A stretch of 64,000 nt of DNA from Gigaspora margarita. Taxonomy: Eukaryota > Glomeromycota > Glomeromycetes > Diversisporales > Gigasporaceae. Positions 23,337-36,116 of this stretch are shown here, piece after piece; the stretch's first letter is position 1; every line of letters starts with the position of its first letter. The translations under genes were made by a program, and so were the position numbers. The stretch spans positions 28,594-92,593 of the forward strand of contig WTPW01000344.1 of the NCBI GenBank assembly GCA_009809945.1, read 5' to 3'. The notes beneath the pieces are model-generated. The model had not been told where the DNA came from, made no database searches, and saw only the letters and a list, made by a program, of their open reading frames with translations.

Positions 23337-23708
23337 ATGATTATAATTCAGCAATTGCAGTATTATTATAATTCAGAAATTGCTAAATTAATCATTAAGA
23401 ATCTTAACGATCATAATTCAGAAATTGCTAAATTAATCACTAAGAATCTTAATGATTATAATACTGCAATTGCTAAATTAAACGTTAGCAATCTTAACAA
23501 TCATAATACTGCAATTGCTGAATTAATTGTTAAGAATCTTAATGGTCATAATACTGCAACTGCTAAATTAATTGTTAAGAATCTTAACGATCATAATTCT
23601 GCAATTGCTGAATTAATTATTAAAAATCTTAATAATTATAATTCTGCAATTGCAGAATTATGTTTGTTAAGATTCTTAATGATTAATTTAGCAGTTGCAG
23701 AATTATGA
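23337..23708 (+). other. Open frame of 15-residue repeats inside the satellite
   Basis: Because the unit is 45 bp, the array stays open in one frame and reads repeats of the form (N)LND/NHNxAIAELIxK for 123 codons. A second such frame (108 codons, minus strand) lies in another array at 47168-47494. There is no promoter, no intron logic and no sequence outside the repeat. I regard it as a by-product of unit length, with a small chance of translation. Confidence 0.3.
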
Positions 23709-25129
23709 TTATTAAGAGTTTTAACAATTATAATACTGTACTTGCTGAATTATAATCATTAAAGTTCTTAACAATTATAATACTGCAATTGCTGATCATA
23801 ATTCTGCAACTGCTGAATTAATCATTAAGAATCTAATGATCATTATTTAGAAATAGTTAAATTAATTGTTAAGAATCTTAATGATCATAATTCAGAAATT
23901 GCTAAATTAATCATTAAAAATCTTAGGATCATAATACTGCAATTGCTAAATTAATCATTAAAAATCTTAATGATAATAATACTGCAATTGCTAAATTAAT
24001 TGTTAAGAATCTTAACAATCATAATTCTGCAATTGCTGAATTAATCATTAAGAATCTTAACAACAATAAATCTGCAATTGCTGAATTAAATGTTAAGAAT
24101 CTTAATGACCATAATTCAGATCTTAATAATTATAATTCAGTATTTAGAATTATGATCATTAAGATTCTTAATGATTAATTTAGCAGTTGCAGAATTATGA
24201 TCATTAAGATTCTTAACAGTTATAATACTACAATTGCTAAATTATGATTAAAATCTTAATGAAAAATTCAGCAATTGCATAATTATGATCATTAAGATTC
24301 TTAAAAATTGCAGAATTATGATTGTTAAGATTTTTAATGATTAATTTAGCAATTTCTAAATTATGTTCATTAAGATTCTTAACAATTATAAGCCAGCAAC
24401 TGCAGTAATATAATCATTCAGAATCTTAACAAATGTAATTCTGCAATTGCTGAATTAACTATTAAGAATCTTAACAATCATATTCAGAAATTGCTAAATT
24501 AATTATTAAGAATGTTAATGATCTAATTCAGAAATTGTTAAATTAATCGTAAGAATCTTAATGATCATAATACTAAAATTGTGAATTGATATTAAAAATC
24601 TTAATGATTATAATACTGCAATTGTTGAATTAATCATTAAGAATCTTAATGATCATAATACTGCAATTGCTAATAATAATTCTTCAATGCTAAATTAATT
24701 GTTAAGAAGATTAACGATCATAATACTGCAATTGCTAAATTAATCATTAAGAATCTTAATAATCATAATTCTGCAATTGCTGAATTAATCATTAAAAATC
24801 TTAATGTTCATAATTCAACAATTGCTAAATTAATCTTTAAAATTTTAATGATAATAATTAAGTAGTTAATCGTTAAGAATTTCAATAATTATAATTTAGT
24901 AGTTGATTGAAGTTATTATTAGCTAGTATTATAGCCAATATTAGTTAACTCTGTTAATATTATGCTCTTTTAAAAAAAATAGCTTTCAGAAAGTTTAACC
25001 GTATTGATTACAATTATAATAGTTATAATTTGCAATATTAATTAAAGATATGGCAAATTTGCAAATAATAATAAATAAATAAATATATAAATAGAAATTT
25101 ATATTTACTGTAGTGTTTTTAAATAAGTT

Positions 25130-25800
25130 TTTAATGATAACAAAGAATATAGTAAAGTCTGGTTAGACCATTCTGATAGAATACTGAGTAATATTATTTG
25201 GAAGTCTGCCAAATTCTAATAGTATTCTTTTTTCTTTTCCATTGTTTTTTAAAATTTGACCAATTTGATTTCATGTAGATTTTACAATTATATACTGTTC
25301 AGTATATGTATTGTTTAAATTTTCATCATTAAAAAATTTTCTACTCCAGTGTTTATACATCCATGGTGTTACATTTTCAAATAAAAGATGTATAATATTA
25401 ATAGAAAATAAGCATAAAAATTTTGTTGCTTATTTGTAATTCAAATAAAATACTTCTTCTACAAATTCCTAATAAAATTTAATAAATAAATTTAAATATT
25501 AATTTCATTGCTCTAACTAAAAAAAAATACACCTGTTTTTTGTGAAATTTCTTTATAGCTTTATTAGTTGGCAATTTTTGCTATTCTTAGATTAATTTAT
25601 TATACTTATTATAATTACAAAGTGGAACGTCTTGTATATTATATGTTGGAGATTTGGAATAACTATAAGAAGGTTTTAAAGGATAATAAATATAATTATT
25701 TGTTAAATCTCGTACACCTTTTAAACTATACATTTGACATCCCATATATGAATTATGTCCAGTAATACATATAAGCTTTGTTATAGCTAGTATATATGAG
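25130..25800 (-). pseudogene. CACTA-like transposase, middle part
   Basis: The minus strand reads TGHNSYMGCQMYSLKGVRDL then TNNYIYYPLKPSY (25780-25660), QKLPTNKAIKKFHKK (about 25590-25535), IIHLLFENVTPWMYKHWSRK then FFNDENLNNTYTEQYIVKST (25400-25275), a TGA at 25271-25273 where Trp would fit, and NQIGQILKNNGKEKRILLEF then GRLPNNI (25270-25190). G(H/R).SYMGC and D..HLLFEN..P.M..HW are hallmarks of the Tnp2-type transposase region that precedes DUF4218. Stops show it is inactive. Confidence 0.65.
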
Positions 25801-26219
25801 ATTTTAATTTAAACTTCTGTTTACTATCACTATCAAAACATAAAACATCAGGGAAGTTTTTTTAGTACAGCTCTATGCAACTTTTTAAAAAAAACAATTA
25901 TTAAAAATTAATGCAGTTCTGTGACCCTTCTAGCAATTATTAAAGAATTTTTTTTTATTTTCTGTACAGATTTAATTTTCTGCAAAGATCTTTAACAATT
26001 AACAATTCAATAATCTGCCAAATTGTAAAAAATATAAAAAATAACAAAAAGCAAATAATAAAAAATTAATATGCTTGACTAAATATTAAAAGCTAACTAA
26101 TTTTTTATATATTAAAACAATATATTTGAATATTTATATATTTTAACAATTTAATTTATTACAAAATACAAAAAAAATTCAAATACAATACAAATTACAA
26201 TATAAACTGATTCTAGCTA
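25801..26219. other. AT-rich stretch between pseudogene and minisatellite
   Basis: No feature supported beyond homopolymer-rich DNA. Confidence 0.4.
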
Positions 26220-26390
26220 TTGTGCCATATACCAACTATTATACCACATTCCAATATTGCGCTATGTCCCAACTATTATACTAAATCCTATACTAACTAT
26301 TATGCTACACCTATACTAACTATTGTGCTACTAATTATCATACTACATCCCATACTAACTATCTTGCTACATTCATTCTACTATTGTAGA
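26220..26390. repeat. ACTAACTAT-type minisatellite
   Basis: Irregular repeats of ATACTAACTATTATGCTACA-like units. Stray units recur at about 26680-26710, 26790-26835 and 27000-27030. Confidence 0.75.
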
Positions 26391-26684
26391 ACCCTAAACA
26401 TCTAGTATAGAAGTTATACTTGAAAGTTTTCAGCAAAAATATCTAAAATTTGAGAAGCAAAAAACAGTTTTTGGCAATTATCTTGGTGTCCAGTGGTCCA
26501 ATTTGAATGAACCTTTTTTTTAAAATCAAGCTCTCAGTGAGGTGCATCTAACAAAAAAAGTTTATTCAATTCTGATTACTGGATTAGAAGTTATTAAAGT
26601 AAATAGATTTTGTTATTTTTAGCAAATTATGTCAAAATTGGCCAAAATCTAGGTATAACCTATATGAAAGATATCCAGGGTTCT
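26389..26684. mobile_element. GGACCCC-family MITE, copy 2
   Basis: Begins AGAACCCTAAACATC and ends GATATCCAGGGTTCT. The internal sequence (tgaggtgcatctaacaaaaa, ggattagaagttattaaagt) is shared with copies at 21012-21295 and 37097-37390. Confidence 0.8.
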
Positions 26685-27630
26685 ACTATCATGCTATATT
26701 CCATAATAAATATATTCATTCTAAAGAAAAAAAGCAGTTAGTACTATATTAAAAAAAGAAAAGAAAACTATCGTAAACTAGCTACTAACTATCAAGCTCT
26801 ATATGTTCTAACTATTGTACTATATTATATACTACATTCATTTTATTATAAAAAAAATGTTATTACTGTAATAAAAAAAAATGCTATCATATACTAGCTC
26901 TAAGTACATCCTTTTCAACTCCAATTCATAATGATTACAATATTCGACACTATTTTTTCCACTTATGTTTCCCATCTCTGCAGATTTTTGATTTCTACTC
27001 AATTGTTCTAACTATCATGCTATGTTCTGTACTATGTTTATTCTAAAGAAAAAAAGAAACATTAGTACTGTAAAAAAAAGAATGAATGAAGAAATTAACT
27101 AAATCGACCAATACCTTATATCAGAACACGAATACACACCAATAATAGCTCCAATAACAGCTCCAACAGATTTTTTATCTACATTCTTGGTATTCAATTT
27201 CAGCACTCTAATGAAGCATATGCTTAAAATAAAAGAAAGAAGTGAATAATAATAAATAAATAAACAAATAAAGCAAGAAATTAGAAACTTATTTTTAGTA
27301 CAAGTTCTAGTATCTCCAGGCTCCAATAATGTTAACAACTTTTAAATATAACAAAAAAAAATTAGGAAAAAAATATTTATGCAGTATGATCACCCATCTG
27401 TGATTGGCTAATCATATTAGTTTAATACATATGATAAAAAAACTTAAATAAAAAAAGTAAAAATAATTTAAATAAAAAATAATTTAAAAAAATAATTTAA
27501 ATAAATAAAAAAATAAGCACATATAAAAAAAATAAAAAAACTGTTAAAAAATAAAGAACAAAAAAAAATAAAATAAATAATAAATAAAATAATTTAAATA
27601 AAAAATAATTTAAAAAAAAATTACTTAGAT
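26685..27630. other. Low-complexity AT-rich DNA
   Basis: A-rich runs and the stray minisatellite words noted above. A 79-codon minus-strand frame (27099-27338) has no recognisable domain and is probably chance. Confidence 0.4.
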
Positions 27631-27917
27631 TCACAGGCTGTGAAATTCACATCTCTATTTCAAAAAAGTTTTATATTTAAGTTAAAGTTAGGGTTAGGGT
27701 TAGGGCTATAAAAATAGCAAACTTTTATAGTAAAATTTAACATTGAATTTTTTTTCACATAAAAAGCAGTATTTTCATAAGCAAGATTTTGTGTTATAAG
27801 TAATTTTTTTGATTTTTTAATAAAAAACTTTGTTTTTTTATACAAAACAAATTTGCAGATCATGCTAATTCTGCAATTTTGATTGGCAGATGCAGTGCTG
27901 TAAATTTCATAGCCTGT
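27631..27917. mobile_element. MITE with ACAGGCTGTGAAATT ends and TTAGGG core
   Basis: ACAGGCTGTGAAATTCACA at the left and TGTAAATTTCATAGCCTGTT at the right are imperfect inverted ends. The interior has a clean gttagggttagggttagggc. No target duplication is resolved in the A-rich flanks. Confidence 0.6.
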
Positions 27918-28299
27918 TAAAATTAGCAATACTCTTTAAAAAAATAATTTAAATAAATAAAAAAAAATATTTAAAAAATTAAAAAAATCATATAAAATAA
28001 TAAATAAAATAGGGAAAATGTTTTTAGTGTACTCATATAGCTGTGCACCTCTATGCATACATATAAATAACAGATAAGATTATCTATTTTTATTTGTTTT
28101 TTGTTTTAAATTTTTTTATGTTTTCATTTACTAATTTTTTTTTTCTTTTTTTTTCTTTTTTAGCTATTATCGCTGGTGTTATCATTGATATAATCATTGG
28201 TATCATCATTGGTATCATTGCTAGTATTGCCTTAAGTGTTGTTGCTAGTATCATCATTAGTGCCGCTATTAGATTTTCTTATTGGTGATAGGTCCTGCA

Positions 28300-28620
28300 C
28301 GTTTTTTTAGTAATGGTCTTGCATGTCATAGTTGGTGCTATTGCAAATGTCATCATTGGTGTTACTATTAGATTTTCTTCTTGTTGGGTGGTCTTGCATG
28401 TTTCTCCAGTGAGTGGTCTTGTACATTTCTTCAGTAGTAGTCTTGTACATTTCTTCGGTGATGGTCTTGCATGTTTTTTTTGTAGTAGTTTTGTATGTTG
28501 ATTCAGTGGTGGTCTTGCACATTTCTTCGATGGTGATCTTGCACATTTCTTCAGTAGTGGTTTCTTTGGTAGTAGTCTTGCACTTTCTTTGGTGGTGGTC
28601 TTGCATGTTTCTTTAGTAGT
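28300..28620. repeat. 24-bp tandem repeat (TTCTTCAGTAGTGGTCTTGCACAT-like)
   Basis: Units of 24 bp with variation give an 8-residue repeat (EEMCKTTT) on the minus strand and open frames on both strands. The adjacent 28150-28290 is also a degenerate TATCATTGGTA repeat. There is no sign of a gene outside the repeat. Confidence 0.8.
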
Positions 28621-29070
28621 AGGGGTTCCTATAGTTCTTTTTTTTCTTTGTTTTTCTTCTCGTTATTAATATTTCATACTGTGTTTGCTATCATTTGTGC
28701 TCACATTATCTGTTGGTAACTTCAATTTGATAGTATTGTTATTTTTCTAGTGTATTATTGTATTTTGTTTTTTGTCGTTGCCTCGATATCATTTAGTATC
28801 ATTAGAGTATATGAATTTGCTATAGATTTTGGTATATCATTAGTACTTGTGGATTTACTATGGCTTTTTTATTGTTGGTGCTTGTGATCTCATCTTGGCT
28901 TTAAGTCGTTAGAGCTAGTTATTGCATCAAAGTAAGAGTTAGCAAGAGTTAGTGTAGATTAGTATAGATTTTAGAGTAGGGTTAGGGAGTTTGGGTTAGG
29001 TTCACATGTTCATCACTTTGTTCATATGTTTTTTTAGTTGTAGTGCAAATTATCATTTGTTGTATTCTTG

Positions 29071-29099
<29 letters not shown>
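29071..29099. repeat. Poly-T tract
   Basis: An uninterrupted run of about 29 T residues, possibly the poly-A end of an unrecognised retroelement on the minus strand; telomere-like gtagggttagggagtttggg lies nearby at about 28975. Confidence 0.6.
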
Positions 29100-29103
<4 letters not shown>

Positions 29104-29241
29104 ATAATAAAAAATCTTTAAAATTCTTAAAATTTTTTTATAAAATTTGCAATTGCTGTTGATTGCCATTTATGAGCAATTGATCATGTGTTACATGATG
29201 GATTTTGATTTGTCGATTATGGGAATGCACGACCATGTAGG

Positions 29242-29511
29242 CAGTGTTGTCACAGGACAGCTTTGGACAATAATTTAGACATTTTTGGACAATTTTGGAC
29301 AATTAAATAAAGTAAAATTACTTAAAATTTTATTAAGATAATCTATTTTAAATTTAACTGGAATATGTCCAGCACCTTAAAAAAGATATTGTTATATATT
29401 TTTTAGATAGATATATTAATTATTAAAGCCTGAACAAGCTTTGGACGTTTGTACAATTTTGGATGTGGACAAGCCAAAAAAGGCTATAGACAGCTAAAAT
29501 GTACAATACTG
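29242..29511. mobile_element. 270-bp hAT-type MITE
   Basis: Ends CAGTGTTGTCAC and GTACAATACTG are inverted. Flanks CATGTAGG (29234-29241) and CATGCAGG (29512-29519) agree at 7 of 8 positions. Internal TTTTGGACAATTTTGGAC words are repeated. Non-coding. Confidence 0.75.
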
Positions 29512-29740
29512 CATGCAGGGGTATGAAATTCTTAAACCCAATAAAATAATTTAAATAAAAAATAATTTAAAAAAAAAATTTAAATAAATAAAAAAAAACA
29601 TTAAAAAATTAAAAAAAGCACATATAAAAAAAAATAAATAAAAAAATTAAGTAAATGAAAAAAAAGAAAATAAAATAATAAATAAAAAAAAGAAAAATAA
29701 AAAAATAAAATAAAATAAAAAAAAGAATTTATTATTTTGT

Positions 29741-30034
29741 GCACTGTGTACAGCTGCACACCCCATAAAAACAAATACAAACAATAATTAGGACAACTGT
29801 GCACCCTATAGTAACAAATACAAACAATAATTAGGGTTAGGGTTAGAGTTGAGTTGGGGTTGGTTAGAAATAGGATTAGAATTAAATTTAAAATTTAAAG
29901 GAAACATCGTGAGAGGAGCATTTTTTGTTAAAAGTGCATTAGGGGTTACTATAGTAAAATTTTGAGATTGCAATAGGAGTTATTCTAGTAAAATTTTAAA
30001 AACATATAGGGGTGCACAACTGTGCATGTGCACA
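29741..30034. mobile_element. MITE with GTGCAC-rich ends and TTAGGG core
   Basis: GTGTACAGCTGCACACCCC at the left matches inverted GGGGTGCACAACTGTGCAT near the right. CAACTGTGCACCCTATAGTA is also repeated once inside. A ttagggttagggttaga tract sits in the middle. Confidence 0.6.
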
Positions 30035-30460
30035 TCTTAAATAAACTCTAAAAAAAAAATAAATAATTTAAAAAATAAAAAAATTAAAAAAAAATTTAAA
30101 ATAAAATTAAAAAAAATAAATTAAATAAAAAAAAGCGTCAAAAAAATTTAAAAAAACCCTCTGATTAAAATAATAAAAAAAATTTTAAATATACAATTAA
30201 AAAAAAAGTGTATGCACATGCATATATGCAATATGGTAGGAATAAAAGTAAATTCCAGTTATTCCTTATTATGAGAATAACTGGAAATTTACTTTTTATT
30301 TCCACTATCATTTTTCTATTGTTATTTTAAAAAATAAAAAAATGATAAAATTAAAAAAAATAAAAAAATAAAAAAAGAACTGTGTTTTTTTTTACTTTAT
30401 TTATTATTTTGGTTTTGTTTATTGATTTTCTCCTTGTTTAGTTATAATTTTGGAGATTAT

Positions 30461-30497
30461 CACAGATTATAATAGGTAGCACCTATTATAATCTGTG
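30461..30497. repeat. Short hairpin
   Basis: CACAGATTATAATAGGT pairs perfectly with ACCTATTATAATCTGTG across a three-base loop; probably the remnant of a foldback element. A second short palindrome (agtaaattccagttattcc / gagaataactggaaatttact) lies at about 30248-30292. Confidence 0.8.
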
Positions 30498-30729
30498 AAG
30501 ATTAAACTTTTTAAATATTTGCACAGATTTTTGGCAAAATATCTGTGAAGAACTGCAAAAATCTAAATGTTGAGGATTTTTGCAATTTTTTAAACAAGAT
30601 TCTGTACTTATTTGATAAATTTGAAGATTACTACATATTAGTTATGTTTTTATTTTCCTAATGAATGCCTTCTAAAATAATAATTAAATTTATAAATATT
30701 AATATATTTTAAAATAAATTTACTTTAAA

Positions 30730-32529
30730 TCAAATAAAATAAATATCTTCTAATAATTTTAGCTCATTAATTACAGGGCATAAAAAACTATTAAATTCTT
30801 TTAGCTAATTTGGTTCTGGAATTACTGCTGTTACTAATAAAATTTTTTTTACACAGATTTCTGGTGATAAATTATTATTTATTACCATTAAACCCCAACA
30901 ATCCTCTCTTTTTTGCTTAAATAGCTGAAATCTATTACAAGAGCTATTAATAATATATCCTTTTCATCAGATAACAATCCTTCTTCAATTAATTCTTTAT
31001 ATAATTTCCCATCATAAATATCACTAATTTTTTGTAAATTCAAAATATAATTAGCATGATATTTAAGCTCTCTAGCACTTATTGGATCTGTATTTTGCAT
31101 TTGCAATAAGAAATTAAAGAAAAATAAAAAGCAGATTTTTGTGATTTTTCTAAACTATTATACCATTTTCACTACAAATTGCACATACAGTTTTTTCAAT
31201 CATATCATCAATAAAAGCATGACAAGAATTAATACAAATATCAATACTAATATATTTTAAATTAACCAAACTTAATAATTTTTTTTTAGCTAAGTGTAAA
31301 CTAATATTAGAACACTTAAAAATTTTTAAAACTTTAGCGTAAATTTCATTTGAAACTGATGCATTTTGAACTTTTAAATGAAGAAATTGAATAGTTTTAA
31401 TTATATTAGGCTCTAAATAATATGAATCTAAAAAATACAAATTAGTTAATTAATATAAACTTTAAAATAAATAAGTATTACATATAAATCTATAAGAAAT
31501 TTTTATTATACTAAATTTAATTTTCAAAAAATTGTAATTGTACTATATTATTAAAATATATATACAACTAATATTTTAATTTTTTCTAATTTTATTATAA
31601 TTTGCAGCAAATAATACTCTAAGTTTCTTACATTTTTAGACCTTAAAAATTGAATAGTACCCCCTCTAGAATCATTAATTGACTATTTAATTTGATTAAA
31701 TTGATACTATAGTAATAGTATATAGGTATTTTAACAAGAAGATGCTATTTGCTCCAAATTATAGCAGTATATTAAAGATAGTTTCTAATAAAAATTATAT
31801 CTATCACAATACTTTAGTCATTAAATTCAGCATAATAAAAATTTTTTAATTTTATTTAAAAGTTTTGATTACCTAAAAAAATTCTAACCTTCATTGGTTT
31901 CTAAAAGTATATCATTTGAGTATTCTTCTATTTTGAAGTTTTGATATAAATTGTCAATATTATCTTGACTATTAAATTAATCTACTGAATTATTATCATT
32001 GGTATAAATTGATAAATTTTGACTTAAATTTGGACTTAATTGTATTGTCTCGATAAAGTCATTAGATTCTTTAAATAAATATTAGTTAGTTTAGTTAAAT
32101 TAGACAAAATATTGATTATATATATAGAATTTAATTATTCATATTGATAATCATAATTTTCTTTATTATTAAATTCATTTTCTTCAATATTCATTAAATT
32201 TAAATTGCTACTATAATTTTTCTCATTAAATTTATTTTCTTCAATATCTGTTAAATTTAAATTGCTATTATTAATTTTATTTAAAATTTTAATAATTATT
32301 TAATATTACAAAAAATTAATTCTGTTATAATTTAAAAATATATCTCTTTTTTTTTTTTTAAATGCCATGTATTAAAATTAATATAACTATTATCAATTTG
32401 TTCTTCAAGTTGTTGAATCCATAAAAATGCCTATTGATGATTTAAGGCTGCTTTTTTGGTCATAGAAACTTCATGAGGATTTTTCTGAAGACATCAAGAA
32501 CAAATACACATAGTAGTTTCATTATTCAT
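30730..32529 (-). pseudogene. CACTA-like transposase, N-terminal part
   Basis: From a possible ATG at 32529 the minus strand reads MNNETTMCICS, a TGA at 32494-32496, then CLQKNPHEVSMTKKAA (a Cys-rich start). It continues through a duplicated acidic block (NLTDIEENKFNEKNYSSN / LNLMNIEENEFNNKENYD, about 32290-32150). It then reads EIYAKVLKIFKCSNISLHLA, NLKYISIDICINSCHAFI and KTVCAICSENG (31360-31150), the C..SC.AF......C..C zinc-binding signature of Tnp2-type transposases. It ends KISDIYDGKLYKELIEEG, DCWGLMVINNNLSPE and NSFLCPVINELKLLED (31050-30740). Several stops interrupt it. Together with 25130-25800 and 19980-21400 it makes one protein in the right order. Confidence 0.65.
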
Positions 32530-32819
32530 TTTTGAAATTATTATAATAATATGTATCTATAAAGTAAATTAAATTATTTAATTTCTTTTTGTTTATAGAA
32601 TACTAAGTAATTCTTATAATAAGAAAGGGCTAGAGACAAAAAAATTGTAAATGCTAAATAACCTTATCCTAAGATAAGATATCAAATAATCTACATATAA
32701 TGTTGATAGTAATGTTTTGAAAACAGGTATTTATCTAACAAATTTTTGTTTTTTTTTTGTTTATTCTATTACATCTTTATTGAAAAAAAGCTTACATATA
32801 CTTGTTATTTAATGGATAT

Positions 32820-32914
32820 CAGTAAATATGGTGTATTTCACAGAATAATAGTAAAATCATATGGCCTTTGGGCATATTATTTACTATTATTCTGTGAATA
32901 CACTGTGTTTACTG
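32820..32914. repeat. 95-bp hairpin
   Basis: CAGTAAATATGGTGTATTTC and ACAGAATAATAGTAAA pair with TTTACTATTATTCTGTGAAT and ACACTGTGTTTACTG. It sits at the broken end of the foldback element at 32920-34224. Confidence 0.85.
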
Positions 32915-32919
32915 ATCTT

Positions 32920-34224
32920 TATAAAATAACTAGTTTATCCCATATATATTCCTATTCTAAAAATAAACTACCTTTTGTTTTAACCAAAAAATCTAAAAAC
33001 TTGTTTTATCCAAAAATAAGCTACCCCAATCAATAATAGTTACTACATAGTAAAGTCCAATTTTTCTATGCAAATTGGTTATAATCACTTAAGTAAACTT
33101 GTCCAGAAGATTAAAATACATATGTTATAAAATTTTCATACAAATTAGAGAACTTTTTATTATTTGAGTTTTAATTTTTACATTCATCGAAAAATTAAAA
33201 ATTTTTTAAAAAATATATACGCTAAACGTAAAAATTATAGGTTAAATAAAAAAGTTCTTCGATTTGTATGAAAATTTCGAAAAATATGCATTTTTATATT
33301 ATGCACATATTTACTTAAGCGCATATAATCGATTTACATAGTAAAATTTGGACTTTGTTATATAGCGATTATTTGCGATCGCTAATAAGCTTTTTGTACA
33401 GATATTTTTTAAAAAAAATTCTCATGCATATAATCTTGTGCAGACAAGTTTTTTGTGGGAAAAAAACAAAAAAATAAAAAAATAAATAAATAAAAATAAA
33501 AAAAGTGATATGTATACCATATGTTTCCAAAATAAGCTACCTTTTTTGGACATTTTTTGGACACAAAAAATCTGGGGCAGATTTTTGGTCAATTGCAAAT
33601 AGTCATTACATAGTAAAGTCCAAATTCTACTATGTAAATTGACTATTATCGCTTAAGTAAACTTATTTAGAAGTTAAAAATACATATATGCTAAAATTTT
33701 CATCAATATTGAGCACTTTTTATTATTAAACTTCTAATTTTTAAGTTCAACGAATATATTTTTGTAATAAAATTTTAATTTTACTGTTGAACGTAAAAAT
33801 TAAAAGTCAATAATACAAAGTTCTCAGATTTTGATGAAATTTTTAGGATATCCGCATTTTGATCTTCTGAACAAGTTTACTTAAGCGAATTTAATCGATT
33901 TGAATAGTAAACTTATGACTTTACTATGTAGCGACTATTATTGATCATGGGTAACTTATTTTTGGATCAAAGGCGTTTTTACATTTTTGGATTTAAACAA
34001 AAGGCTAGTATGTAGTTTATTTTTGGAAATATACAGTATAGTATTGTTATACAAAATAAAAATCTAACTTGTTATAAAAGATATCTTTGTTATACAAATA
34101 AACATCTAACTTTTTGAAAAATTACCTGTTGGTTATACAAATTTAAACATATAACATATTAAAAAATTATATAGTAAGTCTATACAAAGTGGATCTCAGT
34201 ATTATATATATTCTTCAGGGTCCT
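32920..34224. mobile_element. Long nested foldback element, truncated inverted copy
   Basis: Matches the reverse complement of 57729-59388 along most of its length (for example ggtagcttatttttggata and gaacaagtttacttaagcga motifs). It ends with the shared terminus ATTCTTCAGGGTCCT at 34224; its other terminus is missing. Internally it is made of several inverted pairs around TACTATGTAG...TTACTTAAGCG words. Confidence 0.75.
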
Positions 34225-34360
34225 AGCAGAGCAGGGCTAAAAATATAAGCTCCTAGATTACATGAGTAGGGCTTGGATATTGCTACTACCTGGCCCATGA
34301 ACCCTAGAGTAGCCCTTTAATACATTGCCTTGTGTTCTGACTCAGATTAGATGACCTGTA

Positions 34361-35011
34361 TCCCTTAGATTGTAGTAGGACACAGGCAAATTTGCCTGTG
34401 TTTTTGCACTTTTTTTGCTCTGTTTTACTTTTTTTAAATATCAAGATAATTAAATAAAACTTTGTACAATTATATTTGAAAATAAGGATTACTTTTTTGC
34501 AAAATTAGTTTTTATATTGTAAGAAAAAAATTTTAAATCATATATAAGCTAAAAATAGATATTTTTAAGAAAAAAATTTTTTAAAAAATTTTATCACAAT
34601 TTCTCTGTAATCTTATTTAGTTTTAGTTTTAAAGCTATAGTTCTTAAGACAATATTGTAGTTTATATAAATGATAATAACTTTTATTATTGCAACTTTAA
34701 TGATTTATTTGTAAAAATCAAGACTTGTATTAGAAGTAAAAGTTTTTTTTATAGACGGGAACATATAAAATTTAAGAAAATCTAAAGAAAAATTTTAATA
34801 GTAAAAATGCTAATACAAGAACTTTAAACTTTGATTATACTAAGTTTTCTAATAATTTTAAAAAATTTTTATAACAAAGTTACTAAAACAAAACTCAGAG
34901 TATTTTTTACTTAGAAAAGGTATAGCTAAAATCAATATTTAAAATTTTATTAAAATTTTATTAAAATTTTTAAAATACGCAGGCAAATTTGCCTTGTTAC
35001 AATCTAAGGGA
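34361..35011. mobile_element. TCCCTTAG-family element, copy 1
   Basis: Begins TCCCTTAGATTGTA and ends TACAATCTAAGGGA, flanked by TA on both sides. Each end is followed by the palindrome CAGGCAAATTTGCCTG or close variants. 651 bp, no coding. Copies of 653 and 655 bp lie at 48263 and 56453. Confidence 0.88.
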
Positions 35012-36116
35012 TAGGTCATCTGACTCAACAGATCACAGATCAGAAAATGTTATAACCCCAGGTCAAACAGGTCAAAATTAGTGATAATCTAAAATATAAT
35101 AATAATAATAATAAAAATAAATAAAAATAAAAAAATAAAAAAAAAATAAGCTTGTTTGATACATAATCTGCTATAAGCTGTAATATGTATTGTATAAAAT
35201 AAAAAAAACTTAAAAAAAATTTATTGATATTAAAAGTGCATTATGCATATGGCAACAGTAGAAAAGGAGGACTCTGTAGTACTTATATTCATAAATCCTT
35301 ACATATATTCAGATATTTATAAGTTATTTATTAATATATTCAAATATATTTTTGAATATTCATAAATATTATAAATATCATAAATATTATGAATATTCAT
35401 AAATATTTTGAATATTCATAAATATTATGAATATTCATAAATATTATGAATATTCATAAATATTTTGAATATTTATTAATATTATAAATATTCATAAATA
35501 TTTTGAATATTCATAAATATTATGAAAATTATTCATAAATATTTTAAATATTCATAAATATTATAAAAATTCATAACTATTATAAATATTCATAAATATT
35601 TTGAATATTCATAAATATTATAAAAATTCATATTTTTATAAATATTTATAAATATTTTGAATATTCATAAATATTATGAATATTCATAATTATTATGGAT
35701 ATTCATAAATATTATAAATATTCATAAATATTATAAATATTCATAAATATTACTGAATATTTATAAATATTCAAAACTCACCCTTGGTTCAAACCCCATT
35801 CTGGTTCAAAAAACCAAGTTACCAAAATAAGGCTTGTATAATATTATACAACATTAGTAGTGTGTAATCTAAAATTATTTTTGTGAAAATAATTTAATAA
35901 GCTTTGTATAACCAATATGCATATTTATATTATACAAATTATATAACTATATGATAGGTCTTTCAACAAATATTCAAAATATTTTAAATATTTGAATATT
36001 ATGAATATATTCAAATATATTCAAAAATATTATAAATATTGTAAATTATAAATATTTATAAATATTATGAATATTATAATATTTATAATATTTATGAATA
36101 TTCAAAACTTTTATGG

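Larger units (their letters stand above)
21560..24900. repeat. Palindromic satellite, spacer type 2 (TTCTGCAATTGCTGAATT)
   Basis: About 2.8 kb of 45-bp units: the core CATTAAGAATCTTAATG plus ATAATTCTGCAATTGC-TGAATTAAT. Core and spacer are each near-palindromic, and blocks repeatedly switch strand. It is interrupted by a TTAA-flanked element at 22182-22696 and lies between the middle and C-terminal parts of the CACTA-like pseudogene. Confidence 0.93.

Noticed and set aside
19160-24900. Dense array of regularly spaced palindromes resembling a CRISPR locus
   Set aside because: Spacers are themselves repeats, not unique sequences; there are no cas genes; and the sequence is eukaryotic.
27660-27740. 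True telomere or chromosome end because of clean TTAGGG repeats
   Set aside because: Only three to four units, with non-telomeric DNA on both sides and inside inverted ends of a MITE.
28094-28616. Hydrophobic and Cys/Thr-rich open frames on both strands
   Set aside because: They follow the 24-bp and TATCATTGG repeats exactly and have no sequence beyond them.
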